6,525 nucleotides of DNA, from positions 1-6,525 of the forward strand of contig JABJDN010000206.1 in assembly GCA_018665385.1 (NCBI GenBank). The letters run 5' to 3'. Position 1 is the stretch's first letter; each line of letters starts with the position of its first letter. The position numbers and the translations under genes are program-made. Below are positions 1-6,084 of the stretch, piece by piece. The stretch is from Phycisphaerae bacterium. Its GTDB lineage: Bacteria > Planctomycetota > Phycisphaerae > Phycisphaerales > SM1A02. Below the pieces are notes generated by a model. The model did not search any database. It was not told where the DNA came from and was given only the letters and a program-made list of their open reading frames with translations.

Positions 1-1986
1 GCTACTGGCGGTCAAACTGGTACTGCTGATTGTTTACCCGCATTGGGCGATGGCGTTCTGGGCTGGCAAGCCAACCCAGGCGGCGGTTTTGCTATGCCTG
101 AAAACATGCAAGAAATGACTAATGAAGCCGCATACCGTTTAATGAACGATACTGTTGCAGACCCTTGTAATTCGTCGTTACCTGAAATGTGCACGGCTGA
201 CGTAGATGGCGACATGATTGTTGCTGTAAGTGACATCCTTGCAATCGTTGGCAATTGGGGAACTTGTGGCGATGGAACGTATCGCCCTGTTGGCGATATT
301 GCGCCAATGCCAAACGGCGATTGTTGTGTAAACGTTATTGACCTTTTAGCAGTCATAGGCGCTTGGGGTACAGACTGTACGCCTCGTGGTGCTTGTTGCT
401 CAGATGTTGGTATGTGTACCGATGAACTCACAAGTGAAGAATGCGCCGCAACGGGTGGACAATACCTAGGTGACAGTTCTGCATGTGCAGACGGCGGATG
501 CCTATCTGGAGCTTGCTGTATGGATGCAATGACCTGCCTTGAAGTAAGTTCATGGTACTGCATTGATTTCGGCGGCATCTTCCGAGGTGACGGAACAGCG
601 TGTGCTGACATTTCTTGCTCTGCTGAATGCGATGCTATTGGTTGCCAACTTCCAGACCTTGAAGGCCATGGTGCTGGCGGCACTATTGGAGCGACGAGCG
701 ATTTAAATGAAGGTGCAGGCTACGTTGTAGCAGACACGTTCAATCCAACTACAAGCGGACTTGTTACCCAAGCATGCTGGTGGGGAATGTATATTGACTT
801 TGGCGTAGGCGCTGATTGCGGCGTTGATGGACCAGGTACAGGTGATAGTTTCACTATTAACTATTACGTAGACGATGGTGATTCAACTACTCCTGGCACA
901 CTGCTTGCTGGACCTTTTGAAGTCTCTGCAAGTGTACTGCCAACTGGGGATGTTATTCCATCCGGAATAGGCGACATCACGCAGTATAAGTACACCGCTG
1001 ATCACCCTGCTGTACAAGTAGAAAGTGGCGAATGCTATTGGATTTCAATCGTAAACCAAACGACAGAATCATGTTTCTGGCTTTGGGAAACGGCACCTCA
1101 GGGTGACGGGCGCTCAGCGCAAGACAATGGTGGCTGGGGAACAAGCGATTACGATCTTGCTTTCTGTGTAGACATTGAGACTAATCTTGATGCATGCGGC
1201 GTCTTCACTGGGCCCTGCTGTTTGGCGGGGAACGTTTGCGAAGTTTTGTCTAGCCTAGACTGCATAGCAGCAGAAGGCGAATACAAAGGCGACAACTTAA
1301 CTTGCGCAGATGTAAACGATTGCCAACCAATACCAGGTGCATGTTGCTTCCCGGATTCTTGTATCCAAAATACAACAGACGAAGAGTGTCTTGCGTTTGG
1401 TGGAAAATTTATGGGCGAAGACACAACATGTTTAGATGTTGACTGTACTCCAAACCCGTACGACCAAATTGGAGCGAGCGATGGCAGCTCTATGGACGGA
1501 AACATTTCTGCGAGTCAAATTTTCGAAGCCGCAAATACGGCGTACGATGTTGCTACCATTGATGACTTTACGTTTGATGCACAAACTACTGTGACATCTA
1601 TAGAAACTGTGATCTCTGGTTGGAATGGATACGCTGGCTTAGATGCCGTAACAAACTTTACCATTAGTGTATATAGCAGTCCAGAAGCTGCAGGCGCTGA
1701 CCTTGTTGGTGATGTGTACTCCATCGATATTGTTGAGGCAACACTTCTAGAATGGAGTGGCGACGGCGATCTTGTTAGTTTCGAAATTAACCTAGTATTA
1801 CCAGCGGGCACGTATTACTTTGCTGTTATCCCATGGAATGAATTTGGAACAAATGGCCAGACTGGTATCGCAGGTTCAACTCTTGGCGATGGCTTGTTCT
1901 ACCAAGCGAATCCTAATGGCGGATTCGGATTTGGCGCTTGGCAAGAAAGCGCAGGAAATGCTGGATATAGGTTAGGTATCCAATAA
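1..1986 (+). CDS. Large secreted modular protein with dockerin-like and Cys-rich GACC modules (5' end missing)
   Basis: The reading frame is open from base 1 to a TAA at 1984-1986, giving 661 visible residues; the true start lies upstream. Domains in order: the tail of a beta-rich domain (4-141); two dockerin-like calcium loops (about 190-378); two cysteine modules beginning GACC (388-618); a beta-rich domain of about 185 residues with several cysteines (about 628-1182); two more cysteine modules (1210-1446); and a final beta-rich domain (about 1456-1983). The protein is acidic, rich in Gly, Asp, Thr and Cys, and almost free of Lys, as expected for an extracellular, disulfide-bonded protein. 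It ends in GYRLGIQ with no hydrophobic anchor, PEP-CTERM or other C-terminal sorting segment. The signal peptide would be upstream and is not seen. No catalytic motif is visible; a surface, matrix or adhesive role is inference. It is followed directly by a strong terminator, so it ends its transcription unit. Coding status is very secure; function is unknown. Confidence 0.9.
   Translation, partial: ATGGQTGTADCLPALGDGVLGWQANPGGGFAMPENMQEMTNEAAYRLMNDTVADPCNSSLPEMCTADVDGDMIVAVSDILAIVGNWGTCGDGTYRPVGDIAPMPNGDCCVNVIDLLAVIGAWGTDCTPRGACCSDVGMCTDELTSEECAATGGQYLGDSSACADGGCLSGACCMDAMTCLEVSSWYCIDFGGIFRGDGTACADISCSAECDAIGCQLPDLEGHGAGGTIGATSDLNEGAGYVVADTFNPTTSGLVTQACWWGMYIDFGVGADCGVDGPGTGDSFTINYYVDDGDSTTPGTLLAGPFEVSASVLPTGDVIPSGIGDITQYKYTADHPAVQVESGECYWISIVNQTTESCFWLWETAPQGDGRSAQDNGGWGTSDYDLAFCVDIETNLDACGVFTGPCCLAGNVCEVLSSLDCIAAEGEYKGDNLTCADVNDCQPIPGACCFPDSCIQNTTDEECLAFGGKFMGEDTTCLDVDCTPNPYDQIGASDGSSMDGNISASQIFEAANTAYDVATIDDFTFDAQTTVTSIETVISGWNGYAGLDAVTNFTISVYSSPEAAGADLVGDVYSIDIVEATLLEWSGDGDLVSFEINLVLPAGTYYFAVIPWNEFGTNGQTGIAGSTLGDGLFYQANPNGGFGFGAWQESAGNAGYRLGIQ
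190..378 (+). other. Dockerin-like pair of calcium-binding loops within the modular protein
   Basis: The encoded segment holds two tandem loop-helix units. The first has a canonical 12-residue EF-hand spacing, DVDGDMIVAVSD, with acidic residues at loop positions 1, 3, 5 and 12, followed by ILAIVGNWG. The second reads NGDCCVNVID then LLAVIGAWG; it keeps the Asn, Asp and last Asp positions but lacks an acidic residue at loop position 1. The paired D-x-L-A-(I/V)-(V/I)-G-x-W-G pattern resembles type I dockerin repeats that are common in planctomycete secreted proteins. Here it sits in the interior of the chain, not at a terminus. Calcium binding is inferred; a cohesin partner is not implied. Confidence 0.65.
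388..618 (+). repeat. First tandem pair of Cys-rich GACC modules
   Basis: Two consecutive modules (388-501 and 508-618), each about 37 residues, follow the pattern G-A-C-C, then a Cys about 5 residues on, a fourth Cys about 8-9 residues later, then a small-G-G-x-(Y/F)-x-G-D block and two further Cys. Six cysteines per unit suggest three disulfides each. They are protein-level repeats; the DNA copies have diverged, so recent duplication is not indicated. Similar modules recur at 1210-1446. Confidence 0.75.
1210..1446 (+). repeat. Second tandem pair of Cys-rich GACC-type modules
   Basis: Two more copies of the six-cysteine module lie at 1210-1323, beginning GPCC, and 1336-1446, beginning GACC. 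Both keep the cysteine spacing and the G-(E/G)-x-(Y/F)-x-G-(D/E) centre. The first of this pair has Pro for Ala in the opening motif and Glu-Gly for Gly-Gly in the centre. They separate the middle beta-rich domain from the last one, so module pairs and beta-rich domains alternate along the chain. Confidence 0.75.
1849..1974 (+). repeat. C-terminal copy of a beta-domain tail also present at 4-141
   Basis: The 42 residues encoded here align with the 46 encoded at 4-141. Shared landmarks in order are T-x-G-Q-T-G, G-D-G, Q-A-N-P-x-G-G-F and a closing A-x-Y-R-L. The middle domain carries a looser version (GDG at 1102-1110, then Q-x-N-G-G-W, Y-D-L-A-F). The window therefore begins inside an earlier copy of the same domain, which implies at least three copies in the full protein. 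Confidence 0.7.
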
Positions 1987-2004
1987 TCATACCTTAGTTA
2001 CTTC

Positions 2005-2037
2005 AAAGGGCGTCTTCAAAGGAAGGCGCCCTTTTTT
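2005..2037 (+). terminator. Intrinsic terminator of the modular protein gene
   Basis: A perfectly placed hairpin starts 18 bases after the TAA. Its arms AAGGGCGTCTT (2006-2016) and AAGGCGCCCTT (2023-2033) pair over 11 bp with one G-U wobble; A2005 with T2034 adds a twelfth pair. The loop is CAAAGG. Six T residues run from 2032 to 2037, followed by ATTTTGTTT. On the opposite strand only a short TTT follows the stem, so it should work mainly for the + strand gene. Its T-tract overlaps the stop codon of the convergent gene. Confidence 0.85.
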
Positions 2038-2623
2038 ATTTTGTTTGACGGGTATATGTAACTGTTATGACTTTGCTTTGTTCGCCGAGCGCTAAATCGT
2101 GAACTTCAAACACAAAATGGTTATTGTCGATGCATGCGTATGTATATTTCACTGGCTTGTCGTGCTCATCTGTCATCCATTCATCCATAGGTCCCCATAA
2201 GGAAAGTACATCGCCTTTGCGATTGAGCATCCCTTCTGCTGGGCGCATCGATGTGCCGAGGTTATCTATGTAAGAAGCTAAAAATTTGTGTTTATAGTTG
2301 TCGTACCCAATTGTAAGCCGGCCCTCAAATGGAATACCCATGAAGTTTCCATCGTGTGTTCCATCTAAGTATCGGTTACCTAAAATCATCTTGTACGTAG
2401 CGGTGCCTAGCGTAGGTTCCATGCCCATGATTGAAGTTGAAGTGTCCCATACACCAGCAAACTGCGCCAAAAATTCATGATTTGTGTTCGGAGTTGCAAG
2501 TTTTTCACCTAAAATTTGCATCTCTGCAAGATGTTCGCCAGGCACTTTATCTTGAGACTGATGCATTCCAAACAGTGAGTAACTGCAGACGGTAACTAGA
2601 ATAGACAGTGATAAAAAGTGCAT
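2036..2623 (-). CDS. Exported DUF1579 family protein
   Basis: The 195-residue product matches the DUF1579 family, whose role is not known. Visible family landmarks are FAGVWDTSTS (residues 55-64), the segment A-T-Y-K-M-I-L-G-N-R-Y-L-D-G (75-88), FMGIPFEG (94-101), GYDNYKHKF (106-114), IDNLGTS (119-125) and a final VTYTR (188-192). The N-terminus is hydrophobic (about residues 2-19, MHFLSLSILVTVCSYSLFG) and reads as a signal peptide with possible cleavage after LFG, so the protein is probably periplasmic or secreted. The ATG at 2621-2623 starts that signal and no alternative upstream start is needed. The gene is convergent with the modular protein gene, 49 bases from it, and divergent from the DUF1573 operon. 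No Shine-Dalgarno motif is evident. Length and motifs look intact. Confidence 0.88.
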   Translation of the reverse strand: MHFLSLSILVTVCSYSLFGMHQSQDKVPGEHLAEMQILGEKLATPNTNHEFLAQFAGVWDTSTSIMGMEPTLGTATYKMILGNRYLDGTHDGNFMGIPFEGRLTIGYDNYKHKFLASYIDNLGTSMRPAEGMLNRKGDVLSLWGPMDEWMTDEHDKPVKYTYACIDNNHFVFEVHDLALGEQSKVITVTYTRQTK

Positions 2624-2633
2624 AATGAGGGTC

Positions 2634-2662
2634 CTTGTAGTAGTTCTTGCTAATGGTACAAT
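2634..2662. promoter_or_regulatory. Candidate overlapping divergent promoters
   Basis: On the + strand, TTGTAG (2635-2640), a 16-base spacer and TACAAT (2657-2662) form a sigma70-like pair; TG at 2654-2655 makes it an extended -10 (TGGTACAAT). On the - strand, TTGTAC (2661-2656), a 16-base spacer and TACAAG (2639-2634) form a weaker pair facing the DUF1579 gene. Each -10 thus lies over the -35 of the opposite promoter. Predicted + strand transcription would begin near 2668-2670, at or next to the ATG at 2670. The + strand call is moderate, the - strand call weak; sigma factor preferences of this organism are unknown. Confidence 0.4.
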
Positions 2663-2669
2663 GGCTTAC

Positions 2670-3719
2670 ATGAAATTACTTTTAATTCCAATTGTTCTTA
2701 TCTCACTTTCTATGTCGAATTGCAGCCAGCCTGAAGAAGAGCCTGCTGTAGTAGTTACAAATAATGGTCCAGCGATTACTCTTGAGGTAGCGGAACGTGA
2801 TTTTGGCACTATATGGGATTTTCAATCTGTGACTACCACTTTTCCTTTTACGAATACGGGTGATAAAGTTCTTGTCTTAAATAGATTACAAGCGGGTTGC
2901 GGCTGTACAGTTCCCGTTGCCGATAAGACGGTATTACAGCCTGGTGAAACTGGAACAATAACAGTTACCTTTGATCCAACAGGTAAGACTAATAAACAAG
3001 ATAAGAAAGTGACCATCTTCTCGAATGCAACTGATGATCCTGAAAAAGCATTTTGGATAAGGTCGTATGTAAATCAATTTGTGAATACACCAACGAAATT
3101 TTTATCATTAAATGAGATGGTACTAGGCCAAGAGAAAACTATAGATTTTGAGTTCTTCCCATTTGACCCAGATTTTAAAATACTATCAATGTCTGGAATA
3201 GGAAAGCATGGACAGTTCATTTCAGGAGAAGAACTAGTAGTTCCTGAGGGCGCGCCAAGGAGGATTAGAATTACGGTCAATCCAAATATGCCTTGGGGCG
3301 CATTTCATAGCCAATTGGAAATTAAAGGCGAAGGGTTCACTGCAGAAGGCGAAAAGAGAGCGCATACGTTTGCAATGTTTGCAAATGGCAAATCATTCGG
3401 GAACTTACGTGCAGATAACCACATCATGAGTCTTGGTTCAAAAAAACAAGGCGAATCGTACTACATAAAAAATCGAATTTACCGACCAGATGGAGAACCA
3501 TTCAAAGTTCTTAATACGGCTGTGCTGCAGCCAACAGTACCGGGTATTAACTTAAGTGCAGTTCCAAACCTTGATGGCTCTTATGAATTAATAGTTACTG
3601 GTACTTTGCCAAGTTCACACAGAGGTCCTATCAATGCGGAACTCATGATTCAAACAGATATGCCTGGGCAGGAAGAAGTCTTGAAAATTCGTCTTGCAGG
3701 CGTTGTTCCCAAGAGATAA
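2670..3719 (+). CDS. DUF1573 lipoprotein with three Ig-like repeats
   Basis: From the ATG at 2670 the product is 349 residues. It opens with a short signal, MKLLLIPIVLISLSMSNC, whose Cys18 is the probable lipidation site, followed by an acidic linker. Residues about 36-135 form a clear DUF1573 domain: D-F-G-T-I near 44-48, F-P-F-T-N-T-G, the signature AGCGCT with Cys77 and Cys79, PGETGTITVTFDPTGK, and K-V-T-I-F-S-N. Two further Ig-like units follow (about 140-240 and 245-346), recognisable by a strand plus G-x-x-x-x-G/Q-E pattern but lacking the C-G-C motif. Such proteins are typical of planctomycete envelopes; the molecular role is unknown. In-frame ATGs at 2625 and 2661 would add residues before an otherwise standard signal peptide, and 2661 lies inside the candidate -10, so 2670 is preferred. 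The lipobox is imperfect, with Asn at -1. First gene of the operon, 2 bases before the deaminase gene. Confidence 0.85.
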   Translation: MKLLLIPIVLISLSMSNCSQPEEEPAVVVTNNGPAITLEVAERDFGTIWDFQSVTTTFPFTNTGDKVLVLNRLQAGCGCTVPVADKTVLQPGETGTITVTFDPTGKTNKQDKKVTIFSNATDDPEKAFWIRSYVNQFVNTPTKFLSLNEMVLGQEKTIDFEFFPFDPDFKILSMSGIGKHGQFISGEELVVPEGAPRRIRITVNPNMPWGAFHSQLEIKGEGFTAEGEKRAHTFAMFANGKSFGNLRADNHIMSLGSKKQGESYYIKNRIYRPDGEPFKVLNTAVLQPTVPGINLSAVPNLDGSYELIVTGTLPSSHRGPINAELMIQTDMPGQEEVLKIRLAGVVPKR

Positions 3720-3721
3720 TT

Positions 3722-4171
3722 ATGAGTATAAAGTGGGACACAAGATTTTTAGAACTTTCTGAGTCAATCGCAACTTGGAGCAAAGACCCTTCTCGCGGAG
3801 TGGGTGCAGTTATTGTGTCACCAATGAAACAAGTGCTCGCTACTGGGTATAACGGTTTACCGCGGGGTGTAGAGGATCATCCCGAGCGTTTAGAACGTCC
3901 AGTTAAATACGACCTAATTGTGCATGCAGAAATGAACGCAATTATCCAATGTGCCCGGAATGGTACTACCCCAGTAGGCGCAACGATGTATTCCTCATTC
4001 AGTCCTTGTATCCATTGCACTCTATCTATTGTTCAAGCGGGTATAGCCCGTGTTGTTACCCGCGCAATTGCAGAAGGCGACGCACATTGGAACGAGTCGC
4101 TCGAAAAAAGTATTTCTATGCTCAAAGAAGTTGGGATTGAATACACTGTCATGGATGCAGTGCCTGTATGA
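3722..4171 (+). CDS. Deoxycytidylate (dCMP) deaminase
   Basis: Zinc-dependent cytoplasmic enzyme converting dCMP to dUMP and ammonia, which supplies thymidylate synthase. The 149-residue protein shows D-P-S-R-G-V-G-A-V-I-V (22-32), the dCMP-deaminase motif GYNGLPRG (42-49), the catalytic VHAEMNAI (His68 zinc ligand, Glu70 proton shuttle) and SPCIHC (Cys96 and Cys99 zinc ligands). All key residues are present. It is shorter than the roughly 180-190 residues of ComEB or T4-type enzymes: the loop between GYNG and HAE lacks the extra Cys/His residues that bind a second zinc there. This suggests the compact subclass; whether dCTP/dTTP allostery is kept cannot be told. A related cytidine-type substrate is possible, but GYNGxPxG favours dCMP. 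The ATG follows the upstream stop by 2 bases, and its stop overlaps the next start as ATGA, indicating coupling. Confidence 0.9.
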   Translation: MSIKWDTRFLELSESIATWSKDPSRGVGAVIVSPMKQVLATGYNGLPRGVEDHPERLERPVKYDLIVHAEMNAIIQCARNGTTPVGATMYSSFSPCIHCTLSIVQAGIARVVTRAIAEGDAHWNESLEKSISMLKEVGIEYTVMDAVPV

Positions 4172-6075
4172 GGCATCTACTTCTAGTAGTAGTATTAACT
4201 TCTATTGGGTGCGCTACTAAAAAAGCACAGCAATCGTATTTATATACAGGCGAGGTCTTTAATGAACTTCCATTGCCAACGCCAAATTCAATAAGAACAG
4301 GTAGTGGAGCGCCAGGGTATGCGTATTGGCAACAACAAGTGGATCATGTTATTCAAGCAACTCTAGACGTAGAAAACAACGTCATAGATGGTCATGAAAA
4401 GATAACGTACCACAATAATTCTCCTGATACTCTTGAATATATTTGGTTACAACTTGACCAGAACATTCACAATGAAAACAGCACCCGCTCTCGCGAAGGT
4501 CGGTCCACTGGGGAAGACTCTTATTCAGGCATGCATGTTTCTGCATTGACTATTGACTCAGTTCCGCATGAAATCAAAGTGTATGGCACATTAGGGAAGG
4601 TGAATTTAGATACGCCTCTGTTACCAGGTGTTTCTTTAGAGATGGAGTTGGACTGGGTATTCCCAATGCCGGTTGATGCAAATTTACGTATGGGCTACGA
4701 CGACTCTTATGAGGCTGGTGCTGTCTGGGAGTTAGCGCATTGGTTTCCAGCGCCATGTGTGTACGATGATGTATACGGTTGGAACACTCTTCAGTACATA
4801 GGACGCGGCGAGTTTTATACGAATTTTGGAGATTACGAAGTTTCTATAACTGTCCCCCGCGATTTTCTTGTTATTGCATCAGGAGAGCTTGATAACCCTG
4901 AAGTAGCGCTTACTGAAGAACAGCACCTTCGGTTGCAGGAAGCAGCAAAGAGCGATGATGTTATTTCTATCTGTTCGGAAGATGAAGTTGCTGAAGCATC
5001 TTCAAGACCAGGTGGCGAAGGTGATATTACTTGGGAATTTATAGGCAACAACATTAGAACGTTCGCGTGGGCTACAAGTGCAAGTTTTATATGGGAAGCG
5101 TCAAGTGTTGAAATTGATAACATAGATGGCGAACAAGTGCGTATATTGTGCCAGTCGGCGTATCCAAAAGAAGCTAAAAAATACTGGGTCAGAGCCGTCG
5201 ATTATGTAAAACATGCAATCAAGTATTACAGCGACACACTGTACCCATACCCTTGGCCACAAATGTCGGTAGTTCGAGGCGCCGCAGGAGGCATGGAATA
5301 TCCAATGCTTGTGTATTGCCGAGGAAGTTCGCACGAAGGTTTATTTAATGTTACAGACCATGAAGTAGCCCATAACTGGTTTCCTATGTTGCTTAACTCT
5401 GACGAGCGACGACACGCGTGGATGGATGAGGGGATTAATACGTTTGTAAACTACAATTCGCTAGAAGCCTATTACGGTGACAAAGAGCATAAGCCCGATG
5501 TTTCTAAATATATAGCAAAGCGTTTTGCACTTGATCTGAAACCAGTGAATACAAAACCAGATCTACTGAAGTCCCGAGGCCATTTGAGTTATCGTAAGCC
5601 TGGATACGGATTACGCTTTTTACGCGAAGAGATTTTAGGTAAAGTTAGGTTTGACGAAGCGTTCACCGAATATGTTCGAAGGTGGGCGTTCAAAGCACCC
5701 CGCCCTGCTGATTTTTACAGAACAATGGAAGACGCAGCGGGTGTTGATTTGCAATGGTTCTATCGTGGATTTTTTGAAGAAACACTGCAGCTAGACCAAG
5801 GGATCAGCCATGCTAAAGAAATACAAAAAGGTAAGGAATGGCAAGTTCGCGTTACGATTCAAAATTATGACGACTGGGTATGCCCTGTTGCACTTAAAAT
5901 AGAGTGTGTCGATGGTTCAGTGCATGAATACACGTTACCGGTTTCGATTTGGGCATGGTCTACAAAGCATGTACAATCATTTTATATTCCTGCTCAAGTA
6001 CATTCAATTTCTATTGACCCTGAAGAAGCGTATCCAGATATAAATCGAGACAACAATCACTGGTATTTTAATTGA
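4168..6075 (+). CDS. M1 family zinc aminopeptidase, probable lipoprotein
   Basis: Metallopeptidase of 635 residues that should remove N-terminal amino acids from peptides in the periplasm or at the envelope. The zinc motif HEVAH (398-402) is followed after exactly 18 residues by Glu421 in DEG, the M1 signature HExxH-x18-E: ligands His398, His402 and Glu421, with Glu399 as the catalytic base. GGMEYP (374-379) is the counterpart of the GAMEN exopeptidase motif. Tyr475 in SYRKPG is the likely transition-state tyrosine. Residues about 55-330 form the N-terminal beta domain (Y-W-Q-Q-Q-V at 53-58, NNSPDTLEYIWLQLDQN at 83-99); the C-terminal part holds an alpha region and a beta segment (about 555-620). 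The N-terminus, MRHLLLVVVLTSIGC, is a short lipoprotein signal with Cys15. The protein looks complete and active. Its start overlaps the deaminase stop by 4 bases; no Shine-Dalgarno is seen, so reinitiation is likely. Substrate unknown. Confidence 0.93.
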   Translation: MRHLLLVVVLTSIGCATKKAQQSYLYTGEVFNELPLPTPNSIRTGSGAPGYAYWQQQVDHVIQATLDVENNVIDGHEKITYHNNSPDTLEYIWLQLDQNIHNENSTRSREGRSTGEDSYSGMHVSALTIDSVPHEIKVYGTLGKVNLDTPLLPGVSLEMELDWVFPMPVDANLRMGYDDSYEAGAVWELAHWFPAPCVYDDVYGWNTLQYIGRGEFYTNFGDYEVSITVPRDFLVIASGELDNPEVALTEEQHLRLQEAAKSDDVISICSEDEVAEASSRPGGEGDITWEFIGNNIRTFAWATSASFIWEASSVEIDNIDGEQVRILCQSAYPKEAKKYWVRAVDYVKHAIKYYSDTLYPYPWPQMSVVRGAAGGMEYPMLVYCRGSSHEGLFNVTDHEVAHNWFPMLLNSDERRHAWMDEGINTFVNYNSLEAYYGDKEHKPDVSKYIAKRFALDLKPVNTKPDLLKSRGHLSYRKPGYGLRFLREEILGKVRFDEAFTEYVRRWAFKAPRPADFYRTMEDAAGVDLQWFYRGFFEETLQLDQGISHAKEIQKGKEWQVRVTIQNYDDWVCPVALKIECVDGSVHEYTLPVSIWAWSTKHVQSFYIPAQVHSISIDPEEAYPDINRDNNHWYFN

Positions 6076-6084
6076 GATATACAA

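Noticed and set aside
43..45. TTG at 43 as the start of the modular protein
   Set aside because: The frame is open to base 1, and the preceding codons already encode part of the repeated beta domain (T-G-G-Q-T-G), so the gene starts outside the window.
12..683. Long antisense open frame opposite the modular protein gene
   Set aside because: It is a shadow of the strongly biased coding strand; its product is Pro/Ser-rich with no domain, and the + strand modules explain the sequence.
2625..2669. Upstream ATG starts at 2625 and 2661 for the DUF1573 gene
   Set aside because: They add 15 or 3 residues ahead of a standard Lys-plus-hydrophobic lipoprotein signal beginning at 2670, and 2661 lies inside the candidate -10. 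They cannot be excluded outright.
3949..4140. Short overlapping + strand open frame inside the deaminase gene
   Set aside because: It lies within a gene whose catalytic motifs are intact and encodes no recognisable domain.
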